NCBI GenBank assembly: GCA_020428895.1
Contig: JAGQLZ010000012.1
Coordinates: 1-15,302 of the forward strand
Direction of reading: 5' to 3'
Length of the DNA: 15,302 nt
Source: Candidatus Kaiserbacteria bacterium
GTDB taxonomy: Bacteria > Patescibacteriota > Minisyncoccia > Phycocordibacterales > UBA918
Under the pieces are notes generated by a model that saw only the letters and a list, made by a program, of their open reading frames with translations, was not told the DNA's origin and ran no database searches. The translations under genes and the position numbers were made by a program. This document shows, in pieces, positions 1-5,802 of this stretch (within the stretch, counting starts at the first letter, position 1; each line of letters begins with the position of its first letter).

Positions 1-190
1 CCTCCTCTTCCTCTTCCTCCTCTTCATCTTCTTCCTCTTCTACATCTTCAAGTACTCCAAATACTTCTTCATCATCTTCTTCCTCCTCTTCAGCAACTTC
101 GTCTAAGACGTCGTCATCAATAGTGGAGTCTTCAGTATCTAAATCCTCTTCTTCCTCTTCATCATCATTCTGAATATGAAAATTTAACAT
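1..190 (-). CDS. Highly acidic protein, N-terminal part (runs off the window start)
   Basis: I do not recognise this gene. The minus strand reads from an ATG at 188-190 without a stop to the window edge, about 63 codons. After a short start (MLNFHIQ) the protein is almost wholly Glu and Asp with scattered Leu, Val, Thr and Phe, and has runs of five to seven acidic residues. No membrane segment or signal peptide is seen. A disordered acidic tail or a nucleic-acid-mimicking or partner-binding region is possible, but no function can be assigned. The start lies 53 nt after the ruvC stop. No Shine-Dalgarno is visible. A weak promoter (TTGAAA at complement 229-234, 17 nt, TTAATT at complement 206-211) could serve it, or it may be cotranscribed with ruvC. 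The DNA is a strong purine/pyrimidine-biased tract. The open frame and in-frame ATG support a real gene, but composition bias alone can also keep a frame open. Confidence 0.6.
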   Translation of the reverse strand, partial: MLNFHIQNDDEEEEEDLDTEDSTIDDDVLDEVAEEEEEDDEEVFGVLEDVEEEEDEEEEEEEE

Positions 191-243
191 AATGTCGCTT
201 TGGTTAATTAAAATTATTCAACAGTTATTTTCAATCGAAGATT

Positions 244-723
244 TTACCGGCTTCTTCCGTATTGTGCAAGACAGGTTATGCTAACGGCAATCGCATCATA
301 CTCATCGTCAAGTGCTGTCTCTGGTACGTTTATTACTAAACGCTTAACCATATCGATTACTGCTGACTTATCACTCTTGCCGTAACCTGTTACAGCAATC
401 TTTATTTCTTGAGGACCAAATTCGTATACCTGACAATTATTTTGTTGAGCCAGATAAATAATAAGGCCACGGGCCTCCGCTACCCCGATAGCAGTTTTTT
501 GATTTTGGTTAAAGAAAATGGTTTCAATCGCTAGGGTATCGGGTTGATATTCTTTTATTATTTTGGTTAGCTGGTTACCAATAGTAAATAGTCTCTCGTT
601 TAAGTTTAATTTTTTATCTGTCTCAATACAGGTTGAGAAGAGTAAAGATTCTTTACCGTTTTCAAATTCTAATATGGCTACACCAAGTCGATCGTAGCCT
701 GGGTCAATTCCGATTACTCTCAT
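244..723 (-). CDS. ruvC: Holliday junction resolvase RuvC
   Basis: Crossover junction endodeoxyribonuclease. It nicks the two symmetric strands of Holliday junctions during recombinational repair, guided by RuvAB. At 159 aa it has close to the usual family length. The RNase H-like fold is shown by MRVIGIDPGYDRLG at the N-terminus (catalytic Asp7), AIET (Glu67) and the C-terminal DDEYDAIAV (Asp140 and Asp143), so all four expected metal-binding acids are present. The SDKSAV segment near residue 117 matches the family. The start is supported by an extended -10 box (TGA TATTCT, complement 730-738) 6 nt before the ATG, which implies a leaderless transcript; no Shine-Dalgarno is seen. yebC lies just upstream, an adjacency common in bacteria, but a hairpin at 735-775 separates them. 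ruvB is on the same strand 2 kb away, and ruvA is not in the window. Confidence 0.97.
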   Translation of the reverse strand: MRVIGIDPGYDRLGVAILEFENGKESLLFSTCIETDKKLNLNERLFTIGNQLTKIIKEYQPDTLAIETIFFNQNQKTAIGVAEARGLIIYLAQQNNCQVYEFGPQEIKIAVTGYGKSDKSAVIDMVKRLVINVPETALDDEYDAIAVSITCLAQYGRSR

Positions 724-729
724 ACCAAG

Positions 730-738
730 AGAATATCA
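730..738 (-). promoter_or_regulatory. Extended -10 box of ruvC (leaderless)
   Basis: Reading the minus strand, TGA TATTCT is followed by 6 nt and then the ruvC ATG, so transcription would begin at or next to the start codon. No convincing -35 is found 16-18 nt upstream; the TGn extension may compensate. The box touches the last base of the terminator stem that ends the yebC unit. Confidence 0.5.
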
Positions 739-775
739 TAAAAAGGTACTAGCGTAGCCAGTACCTTTTTATGAT
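735..775 (-). terminator. Hairpin terminator after yebC
   Basis: Perfect 16-bp inverted repeat, 735-750 against 760-775 (ATCATAAAAAGGTACT and its complement), with a 9-nt loop. The GGTACT core is flanked by A5 on one side and T5 on the other, so it would work in either direction. It lies just past the yebC stop and immediately before the ruvC promoter. Confidence 0.8.
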
Positions 776-786
776 TAGTTATACTT

Positions 787-1329
787 TTATTCTTCTAGGG
801 TATCTGCAGTTGAATAAACATTAGTTACGTCGTCATTCTCTTCTAGTTTTTCGATAAATTCAGCCATTTTTTCACCATCTTCATCAGAAAGTTCCATTGG
901 TGAATTTGGTACGTAACCATCGTCAGTTTTAGTAAATGCCCAAGCAGCAGAACCGGGTGTACCAAGCTGCAATCCAGCCTTGGTAAAGATGTGACGAATT
1001 TCAGATGATGTTCGATTATTGTTGTCAGTGACGGCTTGTATTAAAAGAGCCACTCCACCCGGACCATAACCTTCGAACATAACTTCCTCAAGCGCTGCTC
1101 CACCAGTACCAGCGCCTTTAGCGACTGCCCGTTCGATATTGTCTTTAGGCATTGAGTCTTTTTTAGCTCGTTCGATAGCCGCCGCTAAGCTTGGTGAGTT
1201 TACATCACCGCCAGCTTTACGTGATTCCATGGCAATAATTGCAGAGTGTTTGCTAAAAATATTACTTTTCTGAGCGTCACTAGCCGCCTTTTTGTGTTTA
1301 ATTTTTGACCACTTATTATGTCCTGACAT
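787..1329 (-). CDS. yebC: YebC/TACO1-family protein, internally shortened
   Basis: YebC/TACO1 proteins bind DNA or the ribosome. Some act as transcription regulators, and others help ribosomes through proline stretches. The N-terminus MSGHNKWSKIKHKKAASDAQKS is the family signature. It is followed by the GYGPGGVALLIQAVTDNNNRT and IRHIFTKAG blocks (about 86-119) and the PGSAAWAF block (125-132). The usual C-terminal end, LEENDDVTNVY (162-172), is also present. The protein is only 180 aa against about 240-250 for the family: the segment between WAF and the final helix is reduced to a short linker, removing most of one domain while keeping both edges in frame. The start gives the exact conserved N-terminus. 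There is no Shine-Dalgarno. A weak TACACT box lies at complement 1355-1360, about 25 nt upstream. A hairpin separates it from ruvC. Confidence 0.93.
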   Translation of the reverse strand: MSGHNKWSKIKHKKAASDAQKSNIFSKHSAIIAMESRKAGGDVNSPSLAAAIERAKKDSMPKDNIERAVAKGAGTGGAALEEVMFEGYGPGGVALLIQAVTDNNNRTSSEIRHIFTKAGLQLGTPGSAAWAFTKTDDGYVPNSPMELSDEDGEKMAEFIEKLEENDDVTNVYSTADTLEE

Positions 1330-1387
1330 ATTTTTGTTTACTTAAGATGTTTAGAGTGTACACAAAAACTGCTTTTCAGGAAAGATT

Positions 1388-1416
1388 TTGCCAGACGTAT
1401 TATTTTCTGTTAGTCT
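1388..1416 (+). promoter_or_regulatory. Possible promoter of the 1444 gene
   Basis: TTGCCA (1388-1393), exactly 17 nt, TAGTCT (1411-1416). The -35 is good and the -10 is poor (3 of 6). A start near 1423 would leave a leader of about 20 nt containing GGAG. Confidence 0.35.
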
Positions 1417-1443
1417 TCGTTTAGAAAAAGAGTGGAGTAAGGA

Positions 1444-1956
1444 ATGACAGTCTTTATTCAAAATTTCACAACCGAAGAATCAGGTGGACTGTTTCGTGCC
1501 ACTTCATTTGAAGAAGCTAAAGAGGTGGCTATTTCGCAAATGAGACGCTTGAAAAACGAGTGGGGAACTTCTTTGGAGATGGTGTTTGGACCAATGACTA
1601 GCGGTGGCTTAGGTTGCGAAAAAGAAAACCGAGCTTTGTTTGAAAGAGCAGTTGTAACCTTAAGACAAGCTGGTTATCCAATTTTTTGTCAAACGCCTTA
1701 TGAAAAAAAGCTTCGGCAGATTAAGCTTCAAAACAATAGAAAAATGAGAGACGGCTACCTGTATGATGATTTGCTTCGGTATTTTTATAAACCGATTATT
1801 CGTTCAGGTTATCTGGTCCGTGGTCACTATGTCCCTAATTGGCACACCTCTACTGGTTCTCAAATTGAACAAGCAGAGTTGATAATCGGTGGTATTCCTA
1901 GAAGTTTTTTAGGTCCAGATTTGCTTCCTAAATCTCTGCATTACCTAGCTCTCTAG
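1444..1956 (+). CDS. Nucleoside 2-deoxyribosyltransferase-like / DUF4406-like protein
   Basis: Probably a small Rossmann-like protein of the nucleoside deoxyribosyltransferase group, whose members cleave or transfer nucleoside glycosidic bonds. The support is the layout of two motifs: GPMTSGG at 49-55 after a hydrophobic strand, then ENRALFERAVVTLRQAGYPIF, and near the end PNWHTSTGSQIEQAELIIGG (131-150). The last resembles the W-x-S-x-G-x-x-x-E-x-x-x-A pattern that carries the catalytic Glu (here Glu142). At 170 aa it fits the family. The substrate is unknown, and the spacing between motifs is longer than in the textbook enzymes. The start is fixed by GGAG (1434-1437) 6 nt before the ATG. The gene stands alone on its strand and ends in a strong terminator. 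No phage or plasmid genes adjoin it. The assignment rests on motif spacing only. Confidence 0.55.
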   Translation: MTVFIQNFTTEESGGLFRATSFEEAKEVAISQMRRLKNEWGTSLEMVFGPMTSGGLGCEKENRALFERAVVTLRQAGYPIFCQTPYEKKLRQIKLQNNRKMRDGYLYDDLLRYFYKPIIRSGYLVRGHYVPNWHTSTGSQIEQAELIIGGIPRSFLGPDLLPKSLHYLAL

Positions 1957-1972
1957 GCTGAAAGAATAAGAG

Positions 1973-2000
1973 AACCCCTGCGAGAAATCGCAGGGGTTTT
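1973..2000 (+). terminator. Intrinsic terminator of the 1444 gene
   Basis: Perfect 11-bp stem (AACCCCTGCGA, 1973-1983, with 1988-1998) closed by a GAAA tetraloop and followed by TTTT through 2000. It begins 16 nt after the stop codon. Confidence 0.92.
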
Positions 2001-2007
2001 AATATTT

Positions 2008-2044
2008 AACCGTCCCTACTATAAACCCTATATTAGGGACGGTT
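2008..2044 (-). terminator. Hairpin at the end of the 2046-2582 gene
   Basis: Perfect 11-bp stem (AACCGTCCCTA, 2008-2018, with 2034-2044) and a 15-nt loop. It abuts the TAG stop of the minus-strand gene. Downstream on the minus strand there is only a broken AT run (AAATATTAAAA) rather than a clean U tract, so termination may be weaker than at the neighbouring plus-strand hairpin. Confidence 0.6.
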
Positions 2045-2045
2045 G

Positions 2046-2582
2046 CTAATTTAGGTTTAGGCGATATGGAATTTGGTATGATCCAGCCAATTTTTTACAA
2101 GATTCGCTTCCTAGTGGATGGGTTACCACTACTTCTGCGCAAATTTTATCCAACCTTTCTAGTGTAGATGTACTGGTTTGTTCGCTGGGCGCTTTTTCAA
2201 TAAGTTCATACAAACTTTTGATTTCTTCGTAACCCTCATCATTTGGTGGAGCAACGTAGTCGGTAATTTTTGCCTTACCAAAACGCTTGAGTTTATCAGT
2301 TACTTCAAACCTATACCAATGATCAGTGGCCATTGGATCAAAGTTGCAGTTATGCCAATACCAAGCGGGGTCACCACCTGTATAAAAAGTAACTGTCAAA
2401 ATGAAGTTATCAATTTTACACTCAAACATATAACCAAATCTCTTATCGTTTTTTATCCAATTTGTTTGGCTAAAAACTTGTTTTAATTTATTAATCAACT
2501 TCAGCTCAGACTTAGTGATATGATCAAATTTTTTACGAAGATGACGCCGTTGGCTTTTGACACCAAAAACAATATGTCTCAT
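2046..2582 (-). CDS. Hypothetical protein, 178 aa, unrecognised
   Basis: I do not recognise this gene. The N-terminus is basic (KSQRRHLRKKF) and helix-like, followed by a predicted beta-rich middle with many aromatics (RFGYMFECKIDNFILTVTFY, then DPAWYWHNCNF and DHWYRFEV at 71-93). The C-terminal third is more polar and helical. No signal peptide or membrane segment is seen. Cysteines and histidines (C55, H77, C79, H88, C148, C162) are scattered and form no clear metal site. A promoter TTGACA (complement 2632-2637), 16 nt, TACTTT (complement 2610-2615) lies in front, with the -35 inside the end of ruvB. AAAGG lies 8 nt before the ATG, so unlike many neighbours it has a normal leader. It follows ruvB by 41 nt on the same strand and ends in a hairpin. 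A role beside RuvB is not implied by the sequence. Confidence 0.75.
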   Translation of the reverse strand: MRHIVFGVKSQRRHLRKKFDHITKSELKLINKLKQVFSQTNWIKNDKRFGYMFECKIDNFILTVTFYTGGDPAWYWHNCNFDPMATDHWYRFEVTDKLKRFGKAKITDYVAPPNDEGYEEIKSLYELIEKAPSEQTSTSTLERLDKICAEVVVTHPLGSESCKKLAGSYQIPYRLNLN

Positions 2583-2609
2583 TCAAGGAACCTTTTGTTG
2601 CTGCTAAGT

Positions 2610-2637
2610 AAAGTACAACTTTTTTATGAATTGTCAA
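2610..2637 (-). promoter_or_regulatory. Promoter of the 2046-2582 gene
   Basis: Consensus -35 TTGACA (complement 2632-2637), 16-nt spacer, -10 TACTTT (complement 2610-2615, 3 of 6). The -35 overlaps the last ruvB codons. A start near 2603 would give a leader of about 20 nt that includes an AAAGG ribosome site. Confidence 0.5.
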
Positions 2638-3610
2638 TATGAGAATAAGCGTCGGGGCTAGCAACGCGGCCGCGGGGAGTGCGTTCCAGTAGACCTTGGC
2701 GGATCAGGTAGGGCTCGATAACGTCTTCAATGGTCGATTGCTCTTCACCAGTGGCGGCCGCAATGGTATTGAGACCAACTGGCCCACCGTTGAATTTATT
2801 AATAATCACATCAAGTACAGCTCGATCTGGCGATCCAAGACCAAGAGTGTCAATTTCTAATAAACCAAAAGTTCGCTCAACAATATCTTCATTAAGTTCT
2901 CCCTTTTCAATTTGGGCTAAATCCCGACAACGTTTTAAGAGATAGTTAGCAGTACGTGGGGTGGCCCGACAACGTTTGGCAATATCCATTAAAAGCTTGT
3001 TATTTATATTAACTTCAAGTAAAGAAGAAGAACGGTTTAAGATTTCGGCAATTTCATCATCAGAATAAAACTCTAGCCGAAAAGTTCCTCCAGAAAAACG
3101 TGATCGGAGTGGCGCTGATAATAGGGAAATACGAGTGGTAGCTGATACTAGGGTAAACGGAGGAAGTTCTAGTTGAACAGTACGGGCTGATGGGCCTTTG
3201 CCAATAATAATATCTAAAACGCCAGACTCCATAGCTGGATAAAGAACCTCCTCGATACTCTTACTTAGACGATGAATTTCATCAATAAATAAAACATCAC
3301 CCGGAGACAAGTTGGTCAAAATAGCGGCCAAGTCACCCACTCGCTCGATAGCTGGGCCGGAGGTGGTGCGCATGTTTGTGCCTAACGTTTTAGAGATAAG
3401 ATGGGCCAATGTAGTTTTGCCGAGCCCCGGTGGACCGTAGAGCAGTATGTGTTCAGCAGCGTGACCACGCTCGCGAGCAGCGGTCAGTAGGATGCGCAAG
3501 TTTTCTTTGGTTTTAGCTTGACCAACATACTCATCCCAAGTTTGTGGACGTAGAGTCTGGTCGAGGTTGCCAGAGTTTTCTTTTGTAAACTGCGGAGCTG
3601 AATCTGTCAT
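2624..3610 (-). CDS. ruvB: Holliday junction branch migration ATPase RuvB
   Basis: AAA+ motor that, with RuvA, drives Holliday junction branch migration before RuvC cuts. At 328 aa it has normal family length. It shows Walker A GPPGLGKTT (59-67), Walker B FIDEIH (D110, E111), sensor 1 SATTR (156-160), the arginine-finger segment PLRSRF (R169/R171), sensor 2 ATPRTANYLLKRCRD (about 216-230) and the C-terminal winged helix ending LIRQGLLERTPRGR, which contacts DNA. After the arginine finger the sequence is RFSGGTFRLEFY, one residue longer than the common RFGIVQRLEFY, with Ser in place of Gly. The start is supported by a TATAAT box 6 nt upstream and the absence of a Shine-Dalgarno, implying a leaderless mRNA. 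It is divergent from the non-coding RNA promoter at 3663. ruvA is not nearby. Confidence 0.98.
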   Translation of the reverse strand: MTDSAPQFTKENSGNLDQTLRPQTWDEYVGQAKTKENLRILLTAARERGHAAEHILLYGPPGLGKTTLAHLISKTLGTNMRTTSGPAIERVGDLAAILTNLSPGDVLFIDEIHRLSKSIEEVLYPAMESGVLDIIIGKGPSARTVQLELPPFTLVSATTRISLLSAPLRSRFSGGTFRLEFYSDDEIAEILNRSSSLLEVNINNKLLMDIAKRCRATPRTANYLLKRCRDLAQIEKGELNEDIVERTFGLLEIDTLGLGSPDRAVLDVIINKFNGGPVGLNTIAAATGEEQSTIEDVIEPYLIRQGLLERTPRGRVASPDAYSHIDNS

Positions 3611-3616
3611 AAGTCT

Positions 3617-3622
3617 ATTATA
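3617..3622 (-). promoter_or_regulatory. -10 box of ruvB (leaderless)
   Basis: Consensus TATAAT on the minus strand, 6 nt before the ruvB ATG. It is preceded by CGT, as are the boxes of holA and of the channel gene at 9530. No good -35 is seen at normal spacing. Confidence 0.6.
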
Positions 3623-3662
3623 ACGAGGAATTAGTGGGTAGGCTATAGAATGCCGTTAAGGG

Positions 3663-3690
3663 TTGACAATATTTAAGATTGTGCTAATAT
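3663..3690 (+). promoter_or_regulatory. Strong promoter of the non-coding RNA
   Basis: Consensus TTGACA (3663-3668), 16 nt, then TGC TAATAT (3682-3690), an extended -10 with 5 of 6 matches. This is the most canonical promoter in the window, and it drives a region with no open reading frame. Transcription should start near 3697. Confidence 0.75.
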
Positions 3691-3754
3691 TATGTGCGTA
3701 GGAAAGTTCCCCAGCCTTCGATAGGTAGAAGTATTTCACAAAATTCATGCAAAA

Positions 3755-4000
3755 ACCCACCGATTAGGGTGAGTTTTGTGTGCGGTTCCAGTATATAACT
3801 CTCTAAGTAACGCCGGGTACGTTGCGAGGATTATTTGGCACTCACCCTAGAGTGAGAGCGCTGTGTAATTCCTTAGCGCGGTATCCACTTTCAATGCGGA
3901 AGATTTACTTAGAGAGTTATCGACTGGAAATGAACCTCTTCCTTATCCTGAGTCCGACTATATCATAGAGTAAATAAAAAACAGCTTGACCCACCGATTA
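3755..4000 (+). repeat. Repeated 12-mer ACCCACCGATTA inside the RNA
   Basis: The 12-mer occurs at 3755-3766 and again at 3989-4000, where it forms the left arm of the terminator. The first copy, extended to 3752-3764, can pair with the right terminator arm (4004-4017) over 13 bp with one bulge, more than the terminator itself uses. Confidence 0.75.
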
Positions 4001-4017
4001 ACCATCGGTGTGGTTTT
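3989..4017 (+). terminator. Terminator of the non-coding RNA
   Basis: Stem CACCGAT (3992-3998) with ATCGGTG (4004-4010), loop TAACC, a bulged T, then CC/GG and a TTTT tail to 4017. It ends 5 nt before the pilB stop. On the minus strand the same hairpin is followed 8 nt later by T6, so it may also end pilB transcripts. Confidence 0.7.
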
Positions 4018-4021
4018 GTAT

Positions 4022-5767
4022 TTAGACAACGTGGGTTTTAAAGTCGTCGTCCAAACTATCGTCAGATGTGTCTTTGTGAATAATTGCTTTAGCTTCTGCA
4101 ATGGCGGCGGCTAAGTCCACTACTCGTTGTAGTTCTGGTAGGGAAGTTTTACCAGCTAAAATCTTGTCTACACCGTCATGTTCCATGCGGGGAATTCCCT
4201 GTGGTCGAGCGGCTTGCAGAATAACATGTTCACGAGGGTCACGAATCACTGCTTCTTCCACTGCGTCATCAACAATGATGGCTTCAAATACACCCGAACG
4301 ACCCTTAAATCCAGTTTGGTTACAGAATTCACAACCAGTTGGTTTATATATAGTAAGTGGTTCAGGAACTTCTGGTGCATGAGGATGAGTTAAAACAATG
4401 TCTTTAATTAACTTTAGTTCCTGTTCGCTAGCTTGGTAGGCTTCCTTACAATGTTCGCATAGAAGTCGTACCAAACGTTGCCCAAGTATTATGTTTACAG
4501 AGCTACCAATCATTCGTGAGTCTACACCAAGATCGATTAGTCGAGGGAAACCACCAACGGCACTGTTGGTATGTAGAGTAGTAAATACTAAGTGACCAGT
4601 TTGTGCTGCATGAAGAGCGGTTTCCGCCACTTCACGATCACGAATCTCACCAACCATAATAATATCTGGGTCTTGTCGCAAGATGGCTCGTAGACCTTTT
4701 CCAAAAGTATAATCATCATCAACTTGAGTTTGCACAATTCCTTGTAGTTTGTACTCAACTGGGTTTTCAATAGTGATGATTTTAACTTCTGGAGTGTGAG
4801 TTTTACGTAAGAAAGAATAAAGAGCAGTTGTTTTACCAGAACCAGTTGGTCCGGTAGTAATAATCAGTCCGTTTGGACGTTTAAGCTGTTCAATTAGAAT
4901 ATTGTAAAGAGTTGGGTTGAGGTCAATATTTTCCATTGAGAAACTAGCTACTGAAGGATCCAATAGACGCATTACAATTGATTCACCTTCCGCGCCAGGA
5001 ATCACTGAAGAACGAACTTCAATTGTTTTTTCATGAATAGTAAAAGTAAATCTACCATCTTGAGCAATCTGACGTTGGTTTAAAATCATTCCGGATAATA
5101 GTTTTAATCGGGACATAACACGCTCGTAAACAAACAGTTCTAGCTCAAAGACATCTTGTAGCACACCATCAAGACGGTAACGCATTCGAATAGATTCTTT
5201 TTCTGGCTCTATGTGGATGTCAGAGGTGCCTAATTTAAGAGCTCCTGCAAACATAATCTGTAAAGTTTGAGAAATACGGCGGGCACTACCAGCGTTACGA
5301 ATCTTCATTATTTCATCAGCTACAGACTTTCTATCCTTAATGCGCTCCATAAAGATTTTAATTTCTTCTTCGTTAATCTCTAAAACCCCTTGTTGTTTTG
5401 CAGTGGCGTCTTTAAGATCTTTGTATCGTTTCCAACCATGTTTAAGACTGGCGGTTGAACACATAAAAACTCGAACAATTTTTCCGTCTTTTTCAAGGTG
5501 ACTAAAAAGATCCTGAGATTCTTTACTATTTGGATTTTTAACAGCCACAAAAACTGTCTCTCTATTTTTATCAAAAATTACCGCTCCAGCCTTACGTGAA
5601 GCTTCTTCAGAAATAGAAGTCAGAGCGTCAGGGTTCATAGTGTATCCCTGAAGGTTTACGTATTCATAGCCATACTGGGGGGCGAGAGTTTTGATTAACT
5701 CCTCTTCTTCATGAGCATGAACAGTATCGAGGTGTTGAAGAAATTTTGAATCATTAAACTGGACCAT
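4022..5767 (-). CDS. pilB: Type IV pilus assembly ATPase PilB/GspE family
   Basis: Cytoplasmic hexameric motor that powers extension of type IV pili or a related pseudopilus. At 581 aa it has normal length. An N-terminal PilZ/GSPII_E-N-like region (about 1-140) precedes the core. The core shows TSDIHIEP (181-188), Walker A TGPTGSGKTT (305-314), Asp box/Walker B region ILRQDPDIIMVGEIRD (362-377) and His box TGHLVFTTLHTN (390-401). The zinc-type tetracysteine CEHC (437-440) with CEFC (479-482) favours PilB/GspE over the retraction ATPase PilT. The C-terminus is acidic (DTSDDSLDDD). No pilin, pilC or pilT lies in the window, so the rest of the machine must be elsewhere. A TACAAT box 6 nt before the ATG and no Shine-Dalgarno point to a leaderless mRNA. 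It is divergent from tsaE across 35 nt. Confidence 0.95.
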   Translation of the reverse strand: MVQFNDSKFLQHLDTVHAHEEEELIKTLAPQYGYEYVNLQGYTMNPDALTSISEEASRKAGAVIFDKNRETVFVAVKNPNSKESQDLFSHLEKDGKIVRVFMCSTASLKHGWKRYKDLKDATAKQQGVLEINEEEIKIFMERIKDRKSVADEIMKIRNAGSARRISQTLQIMFAGALKLGTSDIHIEPEKESIRMRYRLDGVLQDVFELELFVYERVMSRLKLLSGMILNQRQIAQDGRFTFTIHEKTIEVRSSVIPGAEGESIVMRLLDPSVASFSMENIDLNPTLYNILIEQLKRPNGLIITTGPTGSGKTTALYSFLRKTHTPEVKIITIENPVEYKLQGIVQTQVDDDYTFGKGLRAILRQDPDIIMVGEIRDREVAETALHAAQTGHLVFTTLHTNSAVGGFPRLIDLGVDSRMIGSSVNIILGQRLVRLLCEHCKEAYQASEQELKLIKDIVLTHPHAPEVPEPLTIYKPTGCEFCNQTGFKGRSGVFEAIIVDDAVEEAVIRDPREHVILQAARPQGIPRMEHDGVDKILAGKTSLPELQRVVDLAAAIAEAKAIIHKDTSDDSLDDDFKTHVV

Positions 5768-5772
5768 ACCTA

Positions 5773-5796
5773 GATTGTATCATCGGTGCTACAATC
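5773..5796. promoter_or_regulatory. Palindromic divergent promoter of pilB and tsaE
   Basis: Ten-bp arms 5773-5782 and 5787-5796 match as an inverted repeat at 9 of 10 positions around a TCGG centre. Each arm is an extended -10 box: TGA TACAAT on the minus strand, 6 nt before the pilB ATG, and TGC TACAAT on the plus strand, 7 nt before the tsaE ATG. Both mRNAs would be leaderless. No clear -35 is visible on either side. Confidence 0.65.
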
Positions 5797-5802
5797 AAAC
5801 TC

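Larger units (their letters stand above)
3697..4018 (+). ncRNA. Structured non-coding RNA of unknown family
   Basis: This 322-nt unit has a strong promoter, no plausible ORF, extensive pairing and an intrinsic terminator. Visible helices are: closing stem 3700-3709 with 3932-3943 (10 bp, two bulged C); hairpin 3738-3744 with 3774-3780 enclosing a second stem (AAAAC.CACC with GGTG.GTTTT); a perfect 16-bp stem 3795-3810 with 3905-3920, extended by CCAGT 3788-3792 with ACTGG 3923-3927; and inside it hairpins CTCAC/GTGAG (3841-3857) and GCGCT/AGCGC (about 3858-3879). A further 10-bp match, 3765-3774 with 3840-3849, would be a pseudoknot or an alternative fold. The start AGGAAAGTTCC recalls the RNase P P4 strand, but the other conserved RNase P segments (ACAGAA, GGTAAGGGTGAAA, CGGCTTA) are absent. 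tmRNA and SRP RNA signatures are also absent. A very divergent housekeeping RNA remains possible. It faces pilB tail to tail and ruvB head to head. Confidence 0.65.

Noticed and set aside
2178..2486. 102-codon plus-strand ORF
   Set aside because: It is antisense to the 178-aa gene that has promoter, ribosome site and terminator.
2666..2760. Two GCGGCCGC octamers in ruvB
   Set aside because: They encode ordinary RuvB residues in a locally GC-rich end of the gene, with no further structure.
3697..3985. RNase P RNA
   Set aside because: The 5' AGGAAAGTTCC resembles the P4 strand, but it lies at the very start of the RNA and the other conserved segments (ACAGAA, GGTAAGGGTGAAA, CGGCTTA) are missing. 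Not excluded for a highly divergent form.
3697..4018. tmRNA
   Set aside because: No tRNA-like 5' GGGG...TCGAC end, no T-arm near the 3' end and no tag reading frame.
4101..4393. Two plus-strand ORFs of 93 and 71 codons
   Set aside because: They are antisense to conserved PilB sequence and show no domain, start signal or promoter.
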